A DNA stretch of 64,000 nucleotides from Planctomycetota bacterium (lineage in GTDB: Bacteria > Planctomycetota > Planctomycetia > Gemmatales > Gemmataceae): contig VGYC01000007.1 in the NCBI GenBank assembly GCA_016873095.1, positions 20,182 through 84,181 on the forward strand, read 5' to 3'. Positions within the stretch are counted from its first letter, which is position 1. Every line of letters begins with the position of its first letter. The translations under genes were made by a program, and so were the position numbers. Under the pieces are notes generated by a model. It had not been told where the DNA came from and searched no databases. It saw only the letters and a list, made by a program, of their open reading frames with translations. This document shows, piece by piece, positions 18,870-29,087 of this stretch.

Positions 18870-21866
18870 ATGCGCAGTATCGCATGTGGAACGTTGCTGG
18901 TGTTCATGTCCAGCCTGCTTGCCCAGGACACGGGCCTGCCCCCCGGCGTCAAGAACACGCAGGATGCGAAGGATGTTCCGCCGTCGCCGGCCGAGGCCGT
19001 CCGGCTCTTCAAGCCGGGCCAGGGCCTCAATGTCACCCTGTTTGCCGGCGAGCCGGATGTTGCGCAGCCCATCTCGATGGCGTTCGATGAGCGCGGCCGG
19101 CTGTGGGTGGCCGAGTGCTACTCATCGCCCAGCTGGACGAAGAAGCCGGAAACGGGCCGCGACCGCATCCTGATCTTCGAGGACACCGATGGCGACGGCA
19201 AGTTCGACCGCCGCACCGTCTTCTGGAACCGGGCCTACAACCTCACCAGCGTGCTCCCCGGCAATGGCGGTGTCTGGGCATTGTGCGCCCCGCACCTGCT
19301 GTTCATCCCGAACCGCGGCGACAAGGCCGGCGAGCCACAGATCGTCCTCGACGGCTGGAGCCTGGAGACGCGACACAACATCGTCAACGGCCTGTTGTGG
19401 GGGCCCGATGGCTGGATCTATGGCCGGCACGGCATCATCGCCGAGTCGCGCGCCGGCACGCCGGGCACGCCGAAGGACAAGCGGCCGCCGATCAACTGCG
19501 GCGTCTGGCGTTACCATCCAACCAAGAAAAAGTATGAGGTCGTCGCCCACGGCACGACCAACCCCTGGGGGATGGATTTCGATGAGCATGGCGAGGCGTT
19601 CATCACCAACTGCGTCATCGGCCATCTCTTCCACGTTGTCCCCGGCGCCCGCTACCAGCGCATGTACGGGCAGGATTACAACAAGTACTCGTATGAACTC
19701 CTGCCGCCGACGTCGGACCATCTGCACTGGGGCGGCGGGCACTGGACCGACTCGCGCAGCGGTAAGGGCGCCCACAGCGAGGCCGGCGGCGGCCACGCTC
19801 ACGTCGGCGCCATGCTCTACCTCGGCGACAACCTGCCGGACAAGTTCCGCAACCACCTCTTCACGTGCAACATCCACGGCAACCGCATCAACTGCGATCG
19901 CCTCGACCGCCACGGCAACGGCTACGTCGCCCGCCACACGCCCGACTTCCTGCTCTCCGACAACCAGTGGTTCCGCGGCATCGACCTGACGTATGGTCCC
20001 GACGGCGGCGTCTTCGTCTCCGACTGGTGCGACTTCGGCGAATGCCACGACAACGACGGCACGCACAAGTCGAGCGGCCGCATCTACAAGGTCACGCACG
20101 GCAAGCCGAAGCCGGTCACCGGCATCGACCTGGCCAAGGAATCGGATGAGAAGTTGGTCGCGCTGCAACTGCACAAGAATGAGTGGTACGTGCGGCAAGC
20201 GCGGCGAATCTTGACGGAGCGCGCCGATGCTGGGCGGCCGATGGACAAGGTCCATGTCGCGCTGCGCAAGATCTTCGACGAGAATCCGGACGTGACGCGC
20301 AAACTGCGGGCCATGTGGGCGCTGTACACAACGGGTGGGGCGTCGCGCGACTGGCAGGTGAAGCACCTTGAACATCGAGATGAACACGTTCGGTCCTGGG
20401 CGGTGCGGTTGCTCTCCGATGGCGGCGCTCTCGACGGAAAGGCTGCACAGCAGTTGCACTCCATCATGGCAACTGAAAAGTCGCGCCTCGTTCGATTGCA
20501 CCTGGCATCGGCCTTGCAACGAATAAGTCACCCATTGCAGAGGCAAATGTTTGCTGGGTTTCTGATTCGCGAGGAGGACGACGCGAGTGATCCGTGGCAA
20601 TCGCTAATGATCTGGTACGGCATTGAACCGAATGTGACGACGCAGAAGCCGGCAGAGTCCCTCATGCTTGCCGCTCGCAGTCGGATTCCGAAGGTCCGCC
20701 AGTTCATTGTGCGACGGTTGGCCGAGGCCGCCGGTAAAGATGTCGCTCGTCTGGAGCCGATTCTCGATGTTCTGGCGGCCAGGGAGGACACGGACTATCA
20801 GCGCGACATCATTGCCGGGCTGCGCGACGGGCTACGCGGCCGTCGCGACCTGGCGACGCCCTACGGCTGGAAAACGGCATTCCCACGCTTGGCTGCTAGC
20901 GAGGCCGAAGAGGTGCGCCTGTCGTCGCATCAGCTCGGGCTGCTGTTCCGCGATCCGCGCGCCCGCGACGGGCTGCGCGCCATGGTGCGCGACAAGGCCG
21001 GCGCGCGCTCGCAGCGCGAGGGCGCCTTGCAAGCCCTAGTCGAAGCACGCGACACCGACATGTTGCCTTTGCTCTTTGGCCTCCTGCCGGATCCCACAAT
21101 GCGCGGCCAAGCGCTGCGGGCCCTGGCTGGACATGCCGACGACAAGGTTCCGCCGCGGATCCTTGAACTCTATCCCTCGCTAAGCGCCAGTGAAAAACAA
21201 GACTCCCTCGGCACGCTAGCCTCGCGCAAGCCATTTGCGCTGGCGCTGCTCGACGCCGTCGAGAAGAAGCGCATCCCGAGCACCGACATCTCCCCATTCA
21301 CTGCCCGGCAAATGCAGGACTTGAAGGACAAGGAAGTGACCGAGCGGCTTGCGAAGGTCTGGGGTCAGGTCCGGCAGAGTTCCGCCGACAGGAAGGCGCT
21401 CATCGCCAAGCACAAGGCGCTCCTGACTCCGGATGTGCTGAAGAAGGCCAACGCCGCGCATGGCCGACTCGTCTACAAGAAGACTTGCGCCCAGTGCCAC
21501 ACGCTCTTCGGCGAGGGGAACAAGATCGGCCCGGACCTCACCGGCTCCAACCGCGCCGACCTGCACTACGTCCTGGAAAACATCATCGACCCGAGCGCCG
21601 TGATCGGCCGGGACTATCAGCTCACCAACATCGTCACCAGGAACGGCCGATTGATTGCCGGCATCGTCGTCGAGGAGAACGATCGCGCCGTCACCATGCA
21701 GACCGCCAACGAGAAGCTGGTCATCTCGAAAGCCGACATCGACGAGCGTCAGGTGCTGCCCATCTCGATGATGCCCGAAGGCCAGCTCGAGCAGCTTACC
21801 TTCGCCGAGCTGCGCGACCTGGTGGCCTACCTGGCCAGCAAGGAACAGGTGCCGCTCGGCAAGTAA
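18870..21866 (+). CDS. PVC-type membrane-bound dehydrogenase with HEAT repeats and cytochrome c domain
   Basis: A 998-residue exported protein of the planctomycete membrane-bound dehydrogenase family. After a short signal peptide, residues about 40-410 form a glucose/sorbosone-dehydrogenase-like beta-propeller (VTLFAGEPDVAQPISMAFDE, NPWGMDFDEHGEAFITNC, GPDGGVFVSDWCDFGECHD). Residues 420-850 are helical HEAT-like repeats. The C-terminal 140 residues are a PVC-type haem domain with CAQCH near residue 872 and IGPDLTGSNRADL. The family is thought to oxidise sugars or similar substrates and pass electrons to its own haem; the substrate here is unknown. GGGGAAA lies upstream of the start. Confidence 0.93.
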   Translation: MRSIACGTLLVFMSSLLAQDTGLPPGVKNTQDAKDVPPSPAEAVRLFKPGQGLNVTLFAGEPDVAQPISMAFDERGRLWVAECYSSPSWTKKPETGRDRILIFEDTDGDGKFDRRTVFWNRAYNLTSVLPGNGGVWALCAPHLLFIPNRGDKAGEPQIVLDGWSLETRHNIVNGLLWGPDGWIYGRHGIIAESRAGTPGTPKDKRPPINCGVWRYHPTKKKYEVVAHGTTNPWGMDFDEHGEAFITNCVIGHLFHVVPGARYQRMYGQDYNKYSYELLPPTSDHLHWGGGHWTDSRSGKGAHSEAGGGHAHVGAMLYLGDNLPDKFRNHLFTCNIHGNRINCDRLDRHGNGYVARHTPDFLLSDNQWFRGIDLTYGPDGGVFVSDWCDFGECHDNDGTHKSSGRIYKVTHGKPKPVTGIDLAKESDEKLVALQLHKNEWYVRQARRILTERADAGRPMDKVHVALRKIFDENPDVTRKLRAMWALYTTGGASRDWQVKHLEHRDEHVRSWAVRLLSDGGALDGKAAQQLHSIMATEKSRLVRLHLASALQRISHPLQRQMFAGFLIREEDDASDPWQSLMIWYGIEPNVTTQKPAESLMLAARSRIPKVRQFIVRRLAEAAGKDVARLEPILDVLAAREDTDYQRDIIAGLRDGLRGRRDLATPYGWKTAFPRLAASEAEEVRLSSHQLGLLFRDPRARDGLRAMVRDKAGARSQREGALQALVEARDTDMLPLLFGLLPDPTMRGQALRALAGHADDKVPPRILELYPSLSASEKQDSLGTLASRKPFALALLDAVEKKRIPSTDISPFTARQMQDLKDKEVTERLAKVWGQVRQSSADRKALIAKHKALLTPDVLKKANAAHGRLVYKKTCAQCHTLFGEGNKIGPDLTGSNRADLHYVLENIIDPSAVIGRDYQLTNIVTRNGRLIAGIVVEENDRAVTMQTANEKLVISKADIDERQVLPISMMPEGQLEQLTFAELRDLVAYLASKEQVPLGK

Positions 21867-22032
21867 GAGGCTGTCCGAAAAGCCCCCTTTCGCAGCCAAT
21901 CAAGAGATTCTTCCAGTTATTCGTCCAGAATGAGACATACACCCCCTCGGCACATCAGGCGCCGGACAGATCGCCGCGCTCGGTTTGGATCGATCTCATC
22001 AAAGCCAGCGCATGATGCCTCCAGGAAAAGTG

Positions 22033-23904
<1,872 letters not shown>

Positions 23905-24006
23905 GGTTGCTTCGCCTGGAACCGCGGGCTGTGCGACACAACTCTGACGTGACGCCGATTATAGACGCTTCCGTGGCATTGTCAAAAGCTTGAAAAGCAT
24001 CGGCGA

Positions 24007-24681
24007 TTACGAGGTGGTCGGCGCGGATCGCGATATACGGAGCTTGCCGCGAAGCGGTTCAGGCCCGCCGTTGACGGAGGGTGTTTGGGTGCGAGACAGA
24101 GAACTTTGGGCCCGTTTGAAACGAGGCTGAAAGCACCTGGTCGCGCAACGAATTCCGGATGAAGAACTTCGTCGGTTTTCATCCGCCCGCGGCCGGCCGG
24201 CGGAGACGCCATGGACCCAGAGGACTATGAATTCTGGGAAAACGCTTCCTTCATTCCGGCCATCATTTCCTCCGGGGTACCAGCTATGGCCGAACGGGTC
24301 GGTGACAACGCCGTAGCGGTCTCCCCAGAACATGTCCTGCGCGGGCATGAGGATGGTGGCCCCGGCATCGACGGCGCGCTGGATGGCGGCGTCGCAATCC
24401 GTGACGTAGCGATGCAGCGTCACCGGCGTGCCGCCCAGCGCCCTGGGCGATTGCGACTTGCCGCCGCAATACTCTGGGAAATCGTCGACGAGAAACACGG
24501 TGGCGTTGCCGATGCGAATGGCAGCATGCATGATCCGGCCATCAGGAGCCGGCATGCGGGCCAGTTCCTCGGCGGCGAAGGCCTTCTTGTAGAACTCCAT
24601 CGCTTCGGCGCAGGGGTCGCACACCAGGTGCGGTATCAGTCCGTCCAGCCCGGGCGGGATCGGTTGCTTGGATTGGCTCAT
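24007..24681 (-). CDS. PhnB-like VOC-superfamily protein with a frameshifted C-terminus
   Basis: VOC (glyoxalase/bleomycin-resistance) fold of the PhnB-like group. Residues 1-133 are normal: IPHLVCDPCAEAMEFYKKAF, ELARMPAPDGRIMHA, GNATVFLVDDFPE and the final VVTDPFGHSW. Family members usually continue SLATH...TPEEM and stop within 20 residues. Here the frame goes to unrelated sequence for another 90 residues, while a neighbouring frame encodes TPEEMMAGMKEAFSQNS followed by a stop at 24225. A small out-of-frame deletion of roughly 26-29 bases just after FGHSW explains this. The enlarged 224-residue product probably still folds its core but lacks the last strand or helix. AAAGGAG precedes the ATG at 24681. 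A sequencing error cannot be excluded from sequence alone. Confidence 0.85.
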   Translation of the reverse strand: MSQSKQPIPPGLDGLIPHLVCDPCAEAMEFYKKAFAAEELARMPAPDGRIMHAAIRIGNATVFLVDDFPEYCGGKSQSPRALGGTPVTLHRYVTDCDAAIQRAVDAGATILMPAQDMFWGDRYGVVTDPFGHSWYPGGNDGRNEGSVFPEFIVLWVHGVSAGRPRADENRRSSSSGIRCATRCFQPRFKRAQSSLSRTQTPSVNGGPEPLRGKLRISRSAPTTS

Positions 24682-24700
24682 GGCGAAGGCTCCTTTCGTT

Positions 24701-24717
24701 GTCAGTGTTCAGTTTTC
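24701..24717. repeat. CAGTGTTCAGTTTTC repeat upstream of the PhnB-like gene
   Basis: A single copy of the 15-base word lies 20 bases upstream of the ATG at 24681. Read on the coding strand it is GAAAACTGAACACTG, the same orientation relative to the gene as before coxC and leuD. Confidence 0.7.
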
Positions 24718-24817
24718 CGGCGCTCATCGGTCGCTTGAACCAGGGCGTGACAATACCTGGTACACTCCTTAGTCGAATGAGCAGCCCTCGAATCGACAAT
24801 ATGCCAAAAAAATGCAG

Positions 24818-25738
24818 TCACATCATCAGCCGTGTCTCCGCGACATCCTGAAAGCTCCTAGACTCGGGATCGAACGTCCGTCGCAGGATCGCGATTGCAT
24901 TGCCGTCGAGCGTGTATTCCGAGTAGCTCCAGCAGCCGGTCTGCGTGGCGCTGCCGGCGCAGACGACGGGAAAGGGGGCGAGCGTCGGCTTGTCGATGCA
25001 GTAGGGCCCGTGGCGATGACCGTGCAGCCAGAGCTTGACGCCGCCGGCCGCGGCGATCCTGACCACGTCGTCGAGGTCGCGCAGGCCGTGCGTGCGTCGC
25101 TCCGGCTTGCCATTGGCGAGGCACACGGGATAGTGCGTGACCAGGATGCGCGGGCCCGGCGTCAGCTCGGCCAGCAGTCGCTCGAGCCGCGCCAGCTGTT
25201 CCCGGCCGACGCTGCCGCCCGCGTCCCACGCCCAGCGATTTCCAGTGCAGGAATTGACCGCGACCAGCCAGGCATGCCCCACCTTCTGGGCGAAGGGATA
25301 GATTGCGCCATCGATGCGCTCGCCCCGCTGCCACGGTGCGAAATACCGCTCGAAGATGCCTGAGGCGGCGGCCGGGACGGTGCAGTAGTCATGGTTGCCC
25401 GGCACGGCAAGCCCGCCGGCGACGTCGCCGACCCGGAGTTCCTCGACGGCGCGGCGCAGCTCCTCCTCAAAGCCAAGTGCCGTGGCGTCGCCCGAAAAGA
25501 TGACGTGGTCAATGCCGCGCGTGCGCAGGTCCTCGACCAGGATGCCAAGCACCTCTTCGCCGTGGCGGAAGCGAAAGCGGCGGCCCAGGCAGCGGAAGTT
25601 GAACCACGCCGCCAGCCGCTTGTTGAACCAGTCCGCGCGCTGCCAGCCAAGCCGCGGCGCGCTCACGTGAATGTCGCTCAGGTGGGCCAGGCGGACCGTG
25701 CCGCAACTCGCTTGTCGCTCGTTTTCCACAGACACCAT
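24818..25738 (-). CDS. Calcineurin-like metallophosphoesterase
   Basis: Cytosolic metallophosphoesterase of 306 residues. All five metal-binding motifs are visible in order: HLSDIHVS near residue 19, FSGDATA near 78, PGNHDY near 107, VTHYP near 200 and LHGHRH near 240. Such proteins hydrolyse phosphodiesters (for example cyclic nucleotides or UDP-diacylglucosamine); the substrate here cannot be told. The chosen start is ATG 25738; a TTG six codons upstream is possible. It is divergent from the ferredoxin gene at 25828, so the 89 bases between hold promoters for both directions. Confidence 0.9.
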   Translation of the reverse strand: MVSVENERQASCGTVRLAHLSDIHVSAPRLGWQRADWFNKRLAAWFNFRCLGRRFRFRHGEEVLGILVEDLRTRGIDHVIFSGDATALGFEEELRRAVEELRVGDVAGGLAVPGNHDYCTVPAAASGIFERYFAPWQRGERIDGAIYPFAQKVGHAWLVAVNSCTGNRWAWDAGGSVGREQLARLERLLAELTPGPRILVTHYPVCLANGKPERRTHGLRDLDDVVRIAAAGGVKLWLHGHRHGPYCIDKPTLAPFPVVCAGSATQTGCWSYSEYTLDGNAIAILRRTFDPESRSFQDVAETRLMM

Positions 25739-25827
25739 ACCGTCGGTTTCGTACAATTGCGGGGTTGCATTCTTTTCAACGTCATTCTACGATCTGGCCC
25801 GATCGTTCCAGAGCAAGGGTCCGCGAC

Positions 25828-26193
25828 ATGCCCAAGGTGGTATTCGTCAACGAGAAGCGCGAGATTGAGGTGCCGGCCGGCGCCAACATGCGTGACGAGG
25901 CGCGCAAGGCCGGCATCGAACTGTATCCAGGCATGGCTCGTTACTTCAACTGTTTCGGCCACGGCCAGTGCGGCACCTGCAAGGTCCTGGTCTCCAAGGG
26001 AGGCGAGAACCTCAGCCCCAAGACCGCCATCGAGCGCTTTACCATCTGGCGCATGCTCTCCAGCATCGGCCTCGAAAGCGAAATGCGCCTCGCCTGTCAG
26101 TGCAAGGTCAACGGCGACTGCTCAGTCCAGACACAGCCCGACATGAATCTGTGCGGCGATAACTTCTGGCAGAAGCCGTATCCGAACAAGTAG
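25828..26193 (+). CDS. 2Fe-2S ferredoxin
   Basis: Plant-type 2Fe-2S ferredoxin of 121 residues. The cluster ligands are CFGHGQCGTC near residues 50-59 and CQC near 91. The N-terminus MPKVVFVNEKREIEV gives the start at 25828; an upstream in-frame extension lacks homology. It transfers single electrons in the cytosol. It opens a rightward gene run ending in bioB, bioF and bioD-bioA; radical-SAM enzymes such as BioB need a reduced ferredoxin or flavodoxin, so it may be the donor, which is inference from position only. The next gene starts 33 bases after its stop. Confidence 0.9.
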   Translation: MPKVVFVNEKREIEVPAGANMRDEARKAGIELYPGMARYFNCFGHGQCGTCKVLVSKGGENLSPKTAIERFTIWRMLSSIGLESEMRLACQCKVNGDCSVQTQPDMNLCGDNFWQKPYPNK

Positions 26194-26226
26194 ACCTCTT
26201 GACGCGAGACGGACAGGCCGGCCTCC

Positions 26227-26982
26227 ATGACTCGCGATGAACCATGTATCCTTTTCTCGCTGGCGCGCGAGCGCCGTTCGTTTGCGCGGCTCTTCCCTGC
26301 CGAAACAGTCCTCTCGCGACTTCCTGACTTGCGCCGCTTGACTGCTCCTGACGGCCACACGGTGTGCGTCCTTCTCACCGGTGTCGGCGACGCCTGCGTG
26401 CGTTCCGCGCTGGCCTGGCTCCTGAACGACCCACGGATTGGCGACCCACGGATTGGCGCTGAGGTGTACCGTCCGCGCTTGCTAATCAGCGCCGGCTTCT
26501 CCGGCGCGCTTTGCCATGAACTGAGTGTTGGCGACCTCGTGCTGGGCACCGAATTCATCGCCGAGTCGGGGCAGCGCTGGCCGGCGACCCAGCCATGCCC
26601 GGCGGCGATCCCCTGCCGGTGCGGGGCCTTGCTGACTGTAAATCGCTTCGTCACGCGCACCGAGGAAAAACGTGCTCTCGCTCAACGGCATGGCGCGCTG
26701 GCGGCGGACATGGAATCGGCCTGCATCGCTGAATTGTGTCAGCAGTATGGCGTGCCGTTCTGCTGTTTGCGCGTCATCTCCGACGACGCGCGCACGCCGC
26801 TCTCACACCATCTCGACAACATTGTCGTCAACGGTCAGGTGTCGACCTGGGCGCTCCTGAAAGCCGTGGCCCGCTCGCCGCGCGTCATGCGCGATCTCTG
26901 GCGGCTTGGCAAGAACACGCGCCTGGCGGCCGAGCGATTGGCGAAGGCGCTGGCGACGCTGATTCATACAATGCCGACATGA
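26227..26982 (+). CDS. Nucleoside phosphorylase family protein, MTA/SAH nucleosidase-like
   Basis: PNP_UDP_1 family, 251 residues. Recognisable parts are ISAGFSGALCHELSVGDLVL near residue 85, ADMESACIAELCQQYGVPF near 158 with the catalytic Glu, and LRVISDDA near 178 with the catalytic Asp. These match the MTA/SAH nucleosidase pattern (MEA/MES and RxISD). Such enzymes release adenine from S-adenosylhomocysteine, methylthioadenosine and 5'-deoxyadenosine. The stop overlaps the bioB start (ATGA), and 5'-deoxyadenosine is a BioB product and inhibitor, so a scavenging role next to bioB makes sense. A perfect 15-base tandem duplication repeats DPRIG near residue 68. Alternatively it could be a hopanoid-type phosphorylase relative. 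Confidence 0.82.
   Translation: MTRDEPCILFSLARERRSFARLFPAETVLSRLPDLRRLTAPDGHTVCVLLTGVGDACVRSALAWLLNDPRIGDPRIGAEVYRPRLLISAGFSGALCHELSVGDLVLGTEFIAESGQRWPATQPCPAAIPCRCGALLTVNRFVTRTEEKRALAQRHGALAADMESACIAELCQQYGVPFCCLRVISDDARTPLSHHLDNIVVNGQVSTWALLKAVARSPRVMRDLWRLGKNTRLAAERLAKALATLIHTMPT
26428..26457. repeat. Perfect 15-base tandem duplication in the nucleosidase gene
   Basis: GACCCACGGATTGGC occurs twice in direct succession (26428-26442 and 26443-26457), giving DPRIGDPRIG in the protein. The frame is kept. It lies in a surface-like loop before the ISAGFSGA strand. Confidence 0.9.
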
Positions 26983-27929
26983 TGACGCAAGCAATTGACG
27001 CACCGAGAGAACGACTGACCGCGCTGCGCTCGATCTATGCATTGCCGTTGCCGGAGCTGATCTTCCGCGCCGCCAGCGTGCACCGCGAGCATCACGAGAT
27101 CGGCGACATCCAGCGCTGTGCCCTGCTGAGCATCAAGACCGGCGGCTGTGCGGAAGATTGCGGCTACTGCGCCCAGAGCGCCCATTTCAAGACCGGAGTG
27201 CCGGCCACGCCGCTGCTGTCGCTCGACGAGGTTCGCGACAAGGCGACCCGCGCCCGCGAACTGGGCGCCACGCGCTTTTGCATGGGCACGGCCTGGCGCG
27301 AGGTCAAGGACGGCCTTGCCTTCGACCGTATCCTCGACATGGTCCGCTGCGTTCGCGGCCTGGGGATGGAGGCCTGTGTCACCCTCGGCATGTTGACTGA
27401 CGAACAGGCCAGGAAGCTCGCGGACGCGGGACTGACCGCCTACAACCATAACCTCGATACCTCGCGGCGCTATTATCCGCAGATCGTCAGTACACGGTCC
27501 TACGATGAGCGGCTGGAGACGCTCAGGTCGATTCAGCGGGCCGGCATCTCCGTCTGCTGCGGCGGCATCATCGGCATGGGCGAGACCGAGGATGATCGCC
27601 TCGAATTGCTGGCGGAGCTGGCGAGCCTGGATCCGGTGCCGGAGAGCATCCCGATCAACTGCCTGGTGCCGATCACCGGCACGCCGCTGGAAAATGCCGA
27701 ACCCGTCGATGCCATCCAGCTCGTCCGGCTGATTGCCACGGCGCGAATCGTGTTTCCGAAGGCGCGTGTGCGCCTCAGCGCCGGCCGGGACCGCATGAGC
27801 CGGGAATTGCAGGTGCTTTGTTTTCTTGCCGGCGCCAATTCGATCTTCTTCGGCGACAAGCTGCTCACGGCGCCGAACCCGGACGCCGGCGACGACGCGG
27901 AGCTGTTCCGGGCGATGGGCTTGACGTGA
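26979..27929 (+). CDS. bioB: Biotin synthase
   Basis: Radical-SAM enzyme that inserts sulfur into dethiobiotin, the last step of biotin synthesis, 316 residues. The SAM cluster motif CAEDCGYC sits near residues 57-64, followed by AQSAHFKTGV. The auxiliary 2Fe-2S ligands lie in the usual later positions (RFCMGTAWRE, MEACVTLGML, RLSAGRDRM). The start at 26979 overlaps the previous stop (ATGA), so translation is probably coupled to the nucleosidase. bioF follows after 27 bases, then the bioD-bioA fusion. No BirA or BioQ-type operator is evident. Confidence 0.97.
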   Translation: MMTQAIDAPRERLTALRSIYALPLPELIFRAASVHREHHEIGDIQRCALLSIKTGGCAEDCGYCAQSAHFKTGVPATPLLSLDEVRDKATRARELGATRFCMGTAWREVKDGLAFDRILDMVRCVRGLGMEACVTLGMLTDEQARKLADAGLTAYNHNLDTSRRYYPQIVSTRSYDERLETLRSIQRAGISVCCGGIIGMGETEDDRLELLAELASLDPVPESIPINCLVPITGTPLENAEPVDAIQLVRLIATARIVFPKARVRLSAGRDRMSRELQVLCFLAGANSIFFGDKLLTAPNPDAGDDAELFRAMGLT

Positions 27930-27956
27930 GACAGGCGTCGCGAATCTCTGACGAGC

Positions 27957-29087
27957 ATGAACCTCGACGATCGCTGGACAACGATTCTGGAGGAGCTTCG
28001 TGCCGCCGGCCGGTATCGCCGGCTCGACGCGCCGCGCGGTTTAGACCTGTCGTCAAATGACTACCTGGGGCACGGGCGCAAGCCGCCGCCTGATTGCAAG
28101 TTGCCCGGCAGCGGCCTGTCGTCGCGTCTGGTTCATGGGCAGCATCCCACCTGGGACAAGGTTGAATCCGAGCTGGCAGGCTGGCATGCCTGTGAAGCGG
28201 CCCTGGTCTTCACCAGCGGCTACGTCGCCAACGAGGGCTTGCTCGCGACCATCCTCGAGCCGGGCGACTTCGTCGCGTCCGATGAGTTGAACCATGCCTC
28301 GATTGTGGACGGCATTCGTCTGGGCCGCGCTGAGAAGTTCATCTTCCGCCACAACGACCTCGAGCACCTGAAGCATGGGCTTCTCGCGGCGCGCCAGCGG
28401 CAATCAGCCGGCCGGCAGCTATTCGTTGTCACCGAGTCGCTCTTCGGCATGGATGGCGATCTGACACCTCTCGCTGAGATCGTCGAGATCTGCCAGCGCT
28501 TCCAGGCGCACCTGATCGTCGATGAGGCACACGCGACGGGTTGCTTCGGCCCGGAGGGTGCCGGTCGAATCGCCGAAGCCGGCTTGCGGCAGCACGTGCT
28601 CGCCACCGTGCACACCGGAGGCAAGGCGCTCGGCGTGGCCGGGGCTTACGTATGCGGCTCGCCGCGGCTGCGCGAGTTGCTCATCAACCGCTGCCGGCAT
28701 TTCATCTACACCACGGCGCTACCCGCGGCGCTGAGCGACTGGTGGCTGCATGCTCTGGCACGGACGCGCGCGGATGACGACGGCCGACGCCGGTTGCACG
28801 AGGTAGCCGGCCACTTCCGCCGCGAGCTTGCCCGCCACGGCGTTGACGCGGCCGGCACGGGCTATATCGTGCCCATCGTCGTCGGCGCGGATGCCGAAGC
28901 AACGGCGGCGGCCGCCAGGCTGCAAGCGCTCGGCTTCGACATTCGCGCGATTCGTCCACCATCGGTCCCCGCCGGCACGGCGCGGCTGCGCGTGTCCATT
29001 CACGCCGACCACGACATGGACGTGCTGACGCTCGCCGCCGCCGCCATCGCCCATGTTCTGACGCCGACCCCGCTGAGTATCTCATGA
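27957..29087 (+). CDS. bioF: 8-amino-7-oxononanoate synthase
   Basis: PLP-dependent alpha-oxoamine synthase of 376 residues that condenses pimeloyl thioester with alanine in biotin synthesis. Visible are LDLSSNDYLG, the SLFGMDGD and DEAHATG cofactor motifs, and the Schiff-base lysine in VHTGGKALGVAG near residue 225. The C-terminal RLRVSIHADHD is typical. The stop overlaps the next gene's ATG (ATGA), indicating coupling to bioD-bioA. There is no bioC, bioH or bioI in the window, so the pimeloyl precursor must be supplied by genes elsewhere. Confidence 0.96.
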   Translation: MNLDDRWTTILEELRAAGRYRRLDAPRGLDLSSNDYLGHGRKPPPDCKLPGSGLSSRLVHGQHPTWDKVESELAGWHACEAALVFTSGYVANEGLLATILEPGDFVASDELNHASIVDGIRLGRAEKFIFRHNDLEHLKHGLLAARQRQSAGRQLFVVTESLFGMDGDLTPLAEIVEICQRFQAHLIVDEAHATGCFGPEGAGRIAEAGLRQHVLATVHTGGKALGVAGAYVCGSPRLRELLINRCRHFIYTTALPAALSDWWLHALARTRADDDGRRRLHEVAGHFRRELARHGVDAAGTGYIVPIVVGADAEATAAAARLQALGFDIRAIRPPSVPAGTARLRVSIHADHDMDVLTLAAAAIAHVLTPTPLSIS

